The notes beneath the pieces were generated by a model that saw only the letters and a list, made by a program, of their open reading frames with translations, ran no database searches and was not told the DNA's origin. The position numbers and the translations under genes were made by a program. Below, in pieces: positions 36,730 to 44,391 of a stretch of 64,000 bases of DNA (position 1 is its first letter; every line of letters starts with the position of its first letter). Source of the stretch: Candidatus Nanopelagicales bacterium (GTDB lineage: Bacteria; Actinomycetota; Actinomycetes; S36-B12); the NCBI GenBank assembly GCA_028687755.1, contig JAQTZL010000002.1, positions 274,459 to 338,458 on the forward strand, given 5' to 3'.

Positions 36730-37655
36730 GATTCTTTTATCGTCACGATGGATACGTTCTTCCCGCCAGCTTTCGCCTTGGCAGTGGTGATGCTCTTGCC
36801 TGGGATGTTTTGATTCGCATCAAAAGTCGAACCGATGCGTGCTTCCATGCCCAGCATGGCCTGAGCCGCAGGGTTGGCCATCACGATTGCGTTTTCGTTC
36901 GACACAATCATGATGCCTTCATCCATTGAGGATGCGATCTGGGTAAACGGTTCAGTATCAAGATTATTGCGATCTTGTTTACGAGCTTTTTCGCTGGCAT
37001 TGGCGCGGTTTATAGCCCGTTCGGTCATTAATGAGAATGTACCGATCAAGATCGTGACAAAGATGGTGATCGCAAGTTCAGCAACAACGAGAACCTTCCA
37101 GTTGTCATTAGCTTTTTTGGTCGAGAGGTCTCCACCAAGGTGAGCTGCAGCAATTGAATTACCAAAGTCAGTGTCAGCTAGTTTGTATTCCTTGGTGTTG
37201 AGCACTGCTGTCACTGCGCTGCCGTTGTTTGGGCGGGCGAGCGCCGCATTGACCGCCTTCTGAGCAACGTTGGTATAGATCAACATCGCTGCTTGCATCT
37301 CTTCAAAGCCCGCTGCATGCTGCGTTGTGATCTTTCCGAAGGCTTCAGTGAATCCTGGATCCAAGTTATCGAGGGATGACTGTAAGTGCTGTCCGGCATC
37401 GGGAACGTAGTTCGCTTCGGCAGCAGTGAGTTGGAAGCGAAGCGCATCGCGATTGGCCTCAACGTCCTTCAGGAGCAGGCTTTGCTTTTCATAGCCATGG
37501 ATAGTGTCGATGGTCTTATTGGACTGGGCAAACCAGAACATTCCAATAATTAAGGGGAGAACAGTGAGCACCACAAAGGTGATGCGTCGACGCACCTGAT
37601 TGCGTTGGTTGCGTGACGCTGCGTTGCGATCTCGTTTAGCTGCCATCCGACTCAC
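36726..37655 (-). CDS. Membrane sensor with PAS domain and no kinase
   Basis: 309 aa. The cytoplasmic basic N-terminus is followed by helix TM1 (about 26-44) and a helical extracytoplasmic region (about 45-185), reminiscent of four-helix-bundle sensor domains. TM2 (about 188-212) and a PAS-like domain follow (about 235-290, FTQIASSMDEGIMIVSNENAIVMANPAAQAMLG). The protein then stops: no histidine kinase, GGDEF or methyl-accepting module follows. GTG 37655 is chosen for GAGGG upstream; ATG 37646 is an alternative. Coupled to a small secreted protein downstream and divergent from mtrA, 136 bp apart. It may modulate another sensor by heterodimerisation. Confidence 0.7.
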   Translation of the reverse strand: MSRMAAKRDRNAASRNQRNQVRRRITFVVLTVLPLIIGMFWFAQSNKTIDTIHGYEKQSLLLKDVEANRDALRFQLTAAEANYVPDAGQHLQSSLDNLDPGFTEAFGKITTQHAAGFEEMQAAMLIYTNVAQKAVNAALARPNNGSAVTAVLNTKEYKLADTDFGNSIAAAHLGGDLSTKKANDNWKVLVVAELAITIFVTILIGTFSLMTERAINRANASEKARKQDRNNLDTEPFTQIASSMDEGIMIVSNENAIVMANPAAQAMLGMEARIGSTFDANQNIPGKSITTAKAKAGGKNVSIVTIKES

Positions 37656-37791
37656 GTGCCTCCCTCGTGGATTTCGGCAGGTTATCCGCTTGAGAGGGCA
37701 AGTGGGGCAGTTTTGGGGTGATCCGTAACGATTCGGGAGCAGTCAGCCCCTAGCTCTGGGCTTGGTTGAGTTGAGGTGGCACGATGGAGTC

Positions 37792-38493
37792 ATGACTCCT
37801 GTCGCACCACAAGGCTCGCTCGGGAAAGTGCTCGTTGTTGATGACGATGCAGCACTTGCCGAGATGTTGGGCATCGTGTTGCGCCAAGAGGGCTTCACGC
37901 CTTACTTCTGCGGTGATGGAGCAAAGGCACTTGACGCATTTCACGCGGTTGCGCCAGATGTGGTGCTGCTCGATGTGATGCTGCCAGGCATGAATGGCAT
38001 TGCGATTTGTCGAGCAATTCGCAAAGAATCCGGCGTTCCAATTGTGATGCTTACTGCGCGTACCGACACGACTGAAGTTGTTGAGGGCTTGGAATCTGGA
38101 GCCGATGATTACATTGTCAAGCCATTCAAGCCCAAGGAACTCGTAGCTCGTTTACGCGTGCGCGTGCGCCATGTTGAAGTCATTCCGGCAGCAGAGCTAG
38201 CTATTGGCGATTTGGTGATTGATGTCAAAGCGCACAAAGTCACCCGTGCAGGCGAAGTGTTGTCACTGACGCCACTTGAATTTGATCTTCTTGCCTGCAT
38301 GGCACGCAAGCCAGATCAGGTGTTCACCCGTCAAGAGTTACTTCATGATGTTTGGGGATATCAGAATGCAGCCGATACTCGCTTAGTGAATGTTCACGTT
38401 CAGCGTTTGCGATCAAAGGTTGAGCATGATCCGGAAAATCCGGTGTATGTGCTGACGATCCGTGGCATTGGTTATAAAGCAGGGCCGGCTTGA
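37792..38493 (+). CDS. mtrA: Response regulator MtrA
   Basis: OmpR-family response regulator of 233 aa controlling cell-wall and replication-linked genes in actinobacteria. Receiver: VLVVDDDAALAEML, phospho-Asp in VVLLDVMLPGMNG, switch Thr in MLTARTDT, Lys in DDYIVKPFKPKEL. The C-terminal winged helix has LTPLEFDLLACMARKPDQVFTRQELL and VNVHVQRLRSKVE. ATG 37792 has GGAG nearby and also CACGAT exactly 6 nt upstream. The following TTGA overlap joins it to mtrB. Confidence 0.94.
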   Translation: MTPVAPQGSLGKVLVVDDDAALAEMLGIVLRQEGFTPYFCGDGAKALDAFHAVAPDVVLLDVMLPGMNGIAICRAIRKESGVPIVMLTARTDTTEVVEGLESGADDYIVKPFKPKELVARLRVRVRHVEVIPAAELAIGDLVIDVKAHKVTRAGEVLSLTPLEFDLLACMARKPDQVFTRQELLHDVWGYQNAADTRLVNVHVQRLRSKVEHDPENPVYVLTIRGIGYKAGPA

Positions 38494-40199
38494 TCTCGCA
38501 CTTTGATGTGTGGCATCGCATTACCGGTCATCTGCAATGGGCCGCACCGCCATTTCGATGGATGCGAAGCCGGTGGCGCAAGTCATTGCTGTTGCGCATC
38601 ACCGCACTCACCTTCGCGGCTTCGGTCATCGTGCTCACTGTTTTAGGTTTCTCCCTGCTCAGCAAGGTTTCAACGGGATTGATGAGTACCAAAGAACAGT
38701 CATCGCTTTCAGAAGCCTCAGCTGGGCATATTGAGGCGCAGCGGGTAGTTGAAGCAGCCGATGCTGCTCCAACTGCGCCATCACCTGCACGGCTTGTCGA
38801 TGCGGTGGTGGCAAACCTCGCCTCGCGCAGCGGTTCACCAGCGCAATTCGATGTGTTGTTACTTGCCGCTGTTCCTGGTCAGCTACTTCCAGAGCGTGGC
38901 ACCAACCTTGTTTCCACTTCAAGTATTGATCCAGGCCTACGAATAGCAATTGCAGAAACCCGTACTCAATCGTGGGCTTATGCACCCATCAACTACATCG
39001 ATGGCACCACTGTTCCTGGATTAATCGTGGGGTCGCCGCTGCGCATCCCATCGTTGGGAGAGTACGACCTCTTCTATCTCTTCCCACTGACGCAAGAACA
39101 ACAAACCCTTGATCTTGTTCGTTCATCGGTATTAGTCACAGGCGCCTTGCTGCTGTTGTTGCTCACCATCATCGCGCGAATCGTCACACGGGTTGTAGTG
39201 AACCCAGTTCGGCGAGCAGCGCACACCGCGACATTGCTCGCAGATGGCCATTTATCAGAGCGAATGCCGGTGCGCGGTGAGGATGACCTTGCTCAGTTAG
39301 CGACAACCTTCAATGACATGGCTGCCAGTTTGCAGCAGCAGATTGGCCAACTCGAAGAGCTATCACGAGTGCAGCAGCGCTTCGTGTCTGACGTATCGCA
39401 TGAACTGCGTACGCCACTGACCACTATCCGCATGGCTGCGGACCTGATGTTCGAGAATCGCGAGGATTTCGATCCCACGACCGCTCGCGCGGCAGAACTT
39501 TTGCAAACTCAGCTCGATCGATTCGAAGAAATGCTGACTGACCTTCTTGAAATTTCACGTTTCGATGCAGGTGTTGCAGTTCTTGAGCTTGAAACTTTTG
39601 AACTTGAAGATTTGATTACTCGCGCAATTGAAATTGCTGAACCACTTGCATCGCGAGCGGGAACTCCAATGGAGTTGCTGATCAAATCTGAAACCACTGC
39701 AATGACTGGTGATCGACGGCGTATCTATCGTGTGGTCCGCAACTTGCTTGAAAATGCGATCGAGCATGGTGAAGGCAAAAGCATTGAAGTGTCCATTGCC
39801 GTGGATGCGGAAGCTGCTGCGATCACTGTTCGCGATCACGGAGTTGGGCTACGCCCAGGCGAAGCAACACTTGTGTTCAATCGATTCTGGCGCGCTGATG
39901 CTGCGCGTGCTCGCACGACCGGCGGCACAGGCCTTGGGCTCTCCATTGCTTTCGAAGATGCCCGACTTCATGGCGGTTGGCTGGAGGCCTGGGGTCAGCC
40001 AGGTCAGGGAACCTGCTTCCGCTTGACCATTCCTTTGGTGCCAAATGAACCGCTGTCGCATTCGCCACTGCCACTCATTCCTGCGGGATTTGAGGATGAC
40101 GACTCAGTAAGCGCAACGACGACTACTGGTGTTCGCCTTGAAGAAGTGCGCCTGCCACCTGCAGATGCGTATCGCTTCGGCCCTAAGGCAGGTCAGTGA
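38490..40199 (+). CDS. mtrB: Sensor histidine kinase MtrB
   Basis: Membrane histidine kinase of 569 aa, partner of MtrA. TM1 (about 32-55), an extracytoplasmic domain (about 56-205), TM2 (about 212-235), HAMP, then the phospho-acceptor His in RFVSDVSHELRTPLTTIR. ATP-binding boxes are N (RVVRNLLENAIEHGEG), G1 (VRDHGVGLRP) and G2 (GGTGLGLSIAFEDARLHGG). The start is TTG, overlapping the mtrA stop. Confidence 0.94.
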   Translation: MISHFDVWHRITGHLQWAAPPFRWMRSRWRKSLLLRITALTFAASVIVLTVLGFSLLSKVSTGLMSTKEQSSLSEASAGHIEAQRVVEAADAAPTAPSPARLVDAVVANLASRSGSPAQFDVLLLAAVPGQLLPERGTNLVSTSSIDPGLRIAIAETRTQSWAYAPINYIDGTTVPGLIVGSPLRIPSLGEYDLFYLFPLTQEQQTLDLVRSSVLVTGALLLLLLTIIARIVTRVVVNPVRRAAHTATLLADGHLSERMPVRGEDDLAQLATTFNDMAASLQQQIGQLEELSRVQQRFVSDVSHELRTPLTTIRMAADLMFENREDFDPTTARAAELLQTQLDRFEEMLTDLLEISRFDAGVAVLELETFELEDLITRAIEIAEPLASRAGTPMELLIKSETTAMTGDRRRIYRVVRNLLENAIEHGEGKSIEVSIAVDAEAAAITVRDHGVGLRPGEATLVFNRFWRADAARARTTGGTGLGLSIAFEDARLHGGWLEAWGQPGQGTCFRLTIPLVPNEPLSHSPLPLIPAGFEDDDSVSATTTTGVRLEEVRLPPADAYRFGPKAGQ

Positions 40200-41920
40200 T
40201 GCGTAAACAACTTCTGATTGTGGGTGCATTCGCGAGTTCATTGCTGCTGTCCGGCTGTGGCCTGCTGCCGTGGTCGTTAACTGCGCAGGTTCCGACCTCC
40301 AGTTCCGTGCAACAGGGCAATGCCAGCGGCGCAGACTCAGATGATCAATTCATTCGTGTCATTCCTCAAGCGCCACGGCGAAATATGACCGCTACGCAAC
40401 TTGTGCAAGGTTTTTTGGATGCCTCAGCTGCTTCAGAGTCGGATCACTCCGTTGCTCGGATGTATTTGACGTCAGAAGCTGCAGCGGCGTGGGAACCAAA
40501 GTCCGGAGTTCAAGTGTTTAAGGGCACCCCAGAGCTCACGTCGGTTGGCACAACAGTCGTCTTCAATGCCCAACTAGAAGGTCAAATCTCCAAGAGTGGC
40601 AACTACTCGATTAACCAAAATGGAAAGCAGCTCAATGCAAAGTTCTCACTTGTTCGCGACAATGGCGAATGGCGCATTGCCGCACTGCCTCAAGGGTTAG
40701 AGCTTTCAACGGTAGACGTGCAGCGTGCCTATCGCGATCTTTCTGTCTACTTCTTTAATCCTCAGTTCAGCACCTTGGTTCCGGATTCGCGCATGATCGC
40801 CGTTCCGGGTGATGGTTTGGCTGCAGGTCTCATGCAGGCGTTGCTTGCTGGGCCAAGTGAGTGGTTGGCGCCAGCGGTCAAGGATGCATTTCCTTTTGGT
40901 GTGGGCCTGAATTTTAATCGAGTACCGATTGAAAATGGTGTGGCAACGGTGGATCTCACTGCTGATGCGAGCTTCGCAAATGATGCAGTTCGCCGTGAGA
41001 TGGCTCAACAGATTGTTTGGACTCTTCGCCAAGTGCCTGAGATCCGTGCAGTCACGATCACTGCAGGTGGTCAGGCGCTGTCCGTCCAAGGTGTGCCCAA
41101 TCCAATACCTCGCGATCAATGGCCTGAAATTGATCCGTCTGGTCTTGCACAAGGAACGCAAGCGATCGTTTCGAAATGGACGGGTGTTTACCAACTCACT
41201 CGCATTGGCACGAGTCGCTTGGCGGGTGTTCCACCAGTTGCGAACTCTGCATTCACTCAAGTAGTCACAAATAAGAGTTCGGGGATGCTTGCAGGGCTCG
41301 ATGTGCTCGGCCGTGTGTGGAGTACTCCGTTGGATTCAAATCCAACATGGTCAAAGTTGCCCATCACTCAGGTGATTCAGTGGATTGAATTTGACCCTCT
41401 TGGTGGTTTGTGGATGCGCGATGTCAATGGTGGCTTACAGGTGTGGGATGCGCCAGGTCCATTGAAATCAATTCGCACAATTGGTCTGCCTGTTGGAGCC
41501 AGTGTGGTGAAGGCAGTGCCTTCTCGTGATGGCACGCGAGTCGCGCTTATCGTCCAACGTGGCAAGACAAGCGCGCTGTATTTAGCACGCATTGAACAAG
41601 CCATTGATACAGGTAAGCGAGCACTTACTGGGCCTATCCGGATTGCCGGGTCAGTGGGCTCAGTTATTGATGTGGATTGGTCGAGCGCGAATTCCTTGGC
41701 GTTCATCGGGCGCAATGGTCCAGGTGCGCTACAAGCCTTCGACGTGGACTTAGCTCTGGGCACACTCGTACCCCAAGGAGGCCCAGATAAGCCGGACGCT
41801 ATTGCTGCTGCACCTGGTTTACCAGTGTTGGTCTCGGCTAAGGACGGCCTGATCTATCAGTTTGATGCGGGTGCTTGGTCTTCTCGGTTAAACGCTTGGT
41901 CGCCGTCTTACCCGAGCTAA
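40196..41920 (+). CDS. lpqB: Lipoprotein LpqB
   Basis: 574 aa lipoprotein that interacts with the MtrB extracytoplasmic domain and tunes MtrA signalling. Signal peptide with lipobox LSGC; a GerMN domain (about 200-300, VQRAYRDLSVYFFNPQFSTLVPDSR and VATVDLTADASFA); then a beta-propeller-like C-terminal half with repeated blades (GRVWSTPLDSN, VVKAVPSRDGTRVALIV). Start GTG 40196 or ATG 40199, both overlapping the mtrB stop. mtrA-mtrB-lpqB is the conserved order. Confidence 0.93.
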   Translation: MMRKQLLIVGAFASSLLLSGCGLLPWSLTAQVPTSSSVQQGNASGADSDDQFIRVIPQAPRRNMTATQLVQGFLDASAASESDHSVARMYLTSEAAAAWEPKSGVQVFKGTPELTSVGTTVVFNAQLEGQISKSGNYSINQNGKQLNAKFSLVRDNGEWRIAALPQGLELSTVDVQRAYRDLSVYFFNPQFSTLVPDSRMIAVPGDGLAAGLMQALLAGPSEWLAPAVKDAFPFGVGLNFNRVPIENGVATVDLTADASFANDAVRREMAQQIVWTLRQVPEIRAVTITAGGQALSVQGVPNPIPRDQWPEIDPSGLAQGTQAIVSKWTGVYQLTRIGTSRLAGVPPVANSAFTQVVTNKSSGMLAGLDVLGRVWSTPLDSNPTWSKLPITQVIQWIEFDPLGGLWMRDVNGGLQVWDAPGPLKSIRTIGLPVGASVVKAVPSRDGTRVALIVQRGKTSALYLARIEQAIDTGKRALTGPIRIAGSVGSVIDVDWSSANSLAFIGRNGPGALQAFDVDLALGTLVPQGGPDKPDAIAAAPGLPVLVSAKDGLIYQFDAGAWSSRLNAWSPSYPS

Positions 41921-41936
41921 TTCAGCACTTCCGATG

Positions 41937-41956
41937 CCGTAATAAATATGTTACGG
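41937..41956 (+). promoter_or_regulatory. Operator-like palindrome before the HTH gene
   Basis: CCGTAA (41937-41942) and TTACGG (41951-41956), 8-nt AT-rich spacer, 17 bp before the HTH-gene ATG. Suits binding by the HTH protein as an autoregulator. Confidence 0.5.
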
Positions 41957-41973
41957 TTTATGAGGAGGAAGTG

Positions 41974-42390
41974 ATGACTAATAGTCGAGTTTTCTGGAAA
42001 GACTTAGAGCAAGACCTGCAAGATCCAGAGTTTGTGCGTGAGTACGTTGCGGAAACCATTCGGATCGCCACTATCGATTCTGTTATGAACGCACTCGAAT
42101 CCGCGCGCACTACTCTTGGACTGTCCAAGGCAGAGCTCGCTCGAGCCGTGCAAGTGGAGCCGGCAGCGATGCGTCGGATGTTTTCAGTTGAACAACCAAA
42201 TCCGACGCTTGCAACGCTGTCACAAATTGCTGCGGCACTTGGGATGAGGGTGACTCTCGAACCATTCGATACCGCAGATGAGCGCGCGATCGCTGAACCT
42301 TTGAGGAGCGGGCAAGTGAGAGATGTTAAAAGACTGGTTCGTCAACTTGAGGTTTTTCAAAACCGATCACTTTCGCCTTTGCATTCCTAA
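41974..42390 (+). CDS. XRE-type HTH protein, probable antitoxin
   Basis: 138 aa. The N-terminus resembles HigA/addiction-module antitoxins (FWKDLEQDLQDPEFVREYVAETIRIATIDSVMNALESAR). The helix-turn-helix LSKAELARAVQVEPAAMRRMFSVEQPNPTLATLSQIAAALGMRVTLEP follows. ATG 41974 has GAGGAGG upstream. It converges on the RelE/HigB-like gene and overlaps its end by 4 bp. A classical pair would be co-directional, so the pairing is inference from family types and contact. Inserted between lpqB and comF, where most actinobacteria have nothing. Confidence 0.72.
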   Translation: MTNSRVFWKDLEQDLQDPEFVREYVAETIRIATIDSVMNALESARTTLGLSKAELARAVQVEPAAMRRMFSVEQPNPTLATLSQIAAALGMRVTLEPFDTADERAIAEPLRSGQVRDVKRLVRQLEVFQNRSLSPLHS

Positions 42391-42767
42391 ATAATCGAGC
42401 GTGGGTTTTGGTTGAAATATTCCACGCCAAGGTTGCGGATCTGGCGATACTCTCTTTCACTCAGTTTCGTCCGAAACGGTTTGTCTCGCCCATCGATAAC
42501 AACGAGTAAAGGCATTGTCTGCCCTATGCCTTCGTAATCAAGCAAGCAAAATAGTCTGTAGTGATGTCTCTTTGGGCCACTGAGGCGAATCTCGAACCAT
42601 CCGCTCATTGATCCTCGCATCGCCTCCCAGTAACCACCTCCTGAAAATTGGTTCGGAGGAGCAGATGCAACTGCGATGAGCACAGCGCGGTTAACTCCAT
42701 GCAATGGCAATTGAATTTCTGTGTATAACTCCTTGGCAAGCTGCAAGTTTTCCACAGGCAAAAGCAA
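42387..42767 (-). CDS. RelE/HigB-like putative toxin
   Basis: 126 aa. The core GWFEIRLSGPKRHHYRLFCLLDYEG, then LLVVIDGRDKPFRTKLSEREYRQIRNLGVEYF follows the phage-type Gp49/HigB toxin layout (strand with Arg pairs, a short-lived hydrophobic strand, Lys/Arg-rich end). These are usually ribosome-dependent mRNA nucleases. The N-terminal 40 residues are less typical. The start is uncertain: TTG 42767 or GTG 42755, both without ribosome site. It reads toward the HTH gene and shares its last bases with it. Confidence 0.6.
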   Translation of the reverse strand: MLLPVENLQLAKELYTEIQLPLHGVNRAVLIAVASAPPNQFSGGGYWEAMRGSMSGWFEIRLSGPKRHHYRLFCLLDYEGIGQTMPLLVVIDGRDKPFRTKLSEREYRQIRNLGVEYFNQNPRSII

Positions 42768-42806
42768 GTGAATTGAATTTACTGTTGTGATATCTGATCA
42801 TCGTTC

Positions 42807-43496
42807 ATGCTTGTTCGCACCCATGAGTTAGTACGCAACTTTGCAAATGACTGCCTCGATGTCGTGCTCTCACGCGCATGCGTGCATTGCGATCGACCAG
42901 GTTCGTTGATCTGCGAACCGTGTGCGTTATTGATTCCTCCGACTGCCGAACAGCGTGAGTTTCATCATGAGCTTTGGTTTGGCGCTTCATATGAAACAAC
43001 CGTGCGAGAAATGATTAATGCGCACAAGGATCATGGTGCTCGGGCACTCACTTCAGATCTTGGATTGCTTCTTGCGCGTGCAGTGTGGTCAGCATCTGTT
43101 TCAAGTTCTTGTGCGCGTCCAGTCGTTCTTGTTCCCATTCCTGCTCATCGATCGTCCTTACGCAAGCGAGGCCGTGACACAGTTATGGAGATTGCTGCAG
43201 ATGCAGCTGCTCAGGTTTCTGTGCGCGGAATTCCTTGCGTTGCTCGGTCATTGCTTATTCGGGAGATTGAAACCAAGCGCAATGCAGGGCGCTCTCTTCG
43301 AGAACGGCGAGACATCGCTGGAACCTTCGGTGTTCGTGATTCGAGGGTGATGCCTTCGCGAGTGATCGTTGTTGACGACATTGTCACCACTGGTGCAACA
43401 GTCAATGAGGGAGTTCGCGCACTAATTCAGTCAGGAATTGGTGTGGATGCAATTGCTTGCGTAGCCAGCACGCCATTGTCTGATCAGGTCGCTTAG
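42807..43496 (+). CDS. comF: Competence protein ComF (phosphoribosyltransferase family)
   Basis: 229 aa. N-terminal zinc-ribbon Cys residues (CVHCDRPGSLICEPC), then a PRTase fold with LVPIPAHRSSLRKRGRDTV and the PRPP loop VIVVDDIVTTGATVNEG. ComF is needed for internalising or handling of transforming DNA. Its location after mtrAB-lpqB and before secA is conserved. Goes with comEA/comEC earlier in the window. Confidence 0.88.
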   Translation: MLVRTHELVRNFANDCLDVVLSRACVHCDRPGSLICEPCALLIPPTAEQREFHHELWFGASYETTVREMINAHKDHGARALTSDLGLLLARAVWSASVSSSCARPVVLVPIPAHRSSLRKRGRDTVMEIAADAAAQVSVRGIPCVARSLLIREIETKRNAGRSLRERRDIAGTFGVRDSRVMPSRVIVVDDIVTTGATVNEGVRALIQSGIGVDAIACVASTPLSDQVA

Positions 43497-44284
43497 GTAA
43501 GACGGGTAATTCCCTCTTGAACGCCCTTAACCACGGCTTCCATGCGTGATTTCGCTGGCAGCTTTTCCAGAATGCTGCGCACATGATTCTTTACGGTGTT
43601 CTCACTGATGTTCAAAGTCTCAGCAATGTCGCGATTGGAAAGCCCAGCAGCCATTGCATGCAGCACTTCGCGCTCGCGCTTGGTCAGCTGCGGTCCGCTC
43701 CACACTGGCCCTGAAGTTGCTTCGATGAGATCTTCGGGAACAAGATCGGCAAACCAGCAGTCCATTAATTGACCGCGGTGGCTCAAGCCTCGACGCATGA
43801 TCTGATTGTGAACCGAGAAGCCAGAGGCTTGGGCAACGGCTCGGGCCGCTTCATTTCCGATGAGTGCTCGCCAAGTAATCACGTTGAGCCGAAGGGAACT
43901 AAATCCCCATCGGCAGGCCAGGCGCACCGCTCGGGTCGCAATCCCTCGCCCACGAAGTTCTGGGGCAACCAGGAACCGAACTCGGGCCGAGCCTTCTGTC
44001 TCACGTTCTAGGTGAACTGACCCACACCAGCGGTCATCGGTATCGGCAATCACCCAGGTCGGCTCATCCCACCAGTGAACAAGGTTGGTCACTTTCATGA
44101 TCCAGGCACGAGCATCTTGCTCGGTGTAGGGGCTTGGCAGGTTGGTCCAGCGGGCCACTTCTGGGTCCTGGCCGCCCAAGGTCATCGTGGGGATGTCGTG
44201 GGCCTCTGGTAGGCGCAGGAGCACCAAGCCGTCAGTCAGGGTCGGCGCATTCCGGCTAATCGAAGGTCGCGACGAGGAGGACAC
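43493..44284 (-). CDS. GNAT acetyltransferase fused to LuxR-type HTH
   Basis: 263 aa from GTG 44284; GTG 44371 is also in frame but would crowd the secA ribosome site. Residues about 15-165 form a RimJ/RimL-type GNAT domain, with acetyl-CoA loop [15 protein letters not shown] and [13 protein letters not shown]. The last 65 residues are a LuxR/Fix[47 protein letters not shown]. Each half is unmistakable, their union is uncommon. It may be a transcription factor that senses acetyl-CoA or an acetylatable ligand, or a regulator that acetylates a protein. It stands where hpf usually lies, convergent with comF (4-bp overlap) and divergent from secA. Confidence 0.82.
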   Translation of the reverse strand: MSSSSRPSISRNAPTLTDGLVLLRLPEAHDIPTMTLGGQDPEVARWTNLPSPYTEQDARAWIMKVTNLVHWWDEPTWVIADTDDRWCGSVHLERETEGSARVRFLVAPELRGRGIATRAVRLACRWGFSSLRLNVITWRALIGNEAARAVAQASGFSVHNQIMRRGLSHRGQLMDCWFADLVPEDLIEATSGPVWSGPQLTKREREVLHAMAAGLSNRDIAETLNISENTVKNHVRSILEKLPAKSRMEAVVKGVQEGITRLT

Positions 44285-44391
44285 AGCGGGCAGTCTTGCA
44301 GGCAGGAGGTCCCGGCTGGGCAGGTCCCCTACGATGGAGTGCCCAGCAGGCTTCCTTGCTTGGGGCTCCACGAAGGAAAGGTCGCATCACC

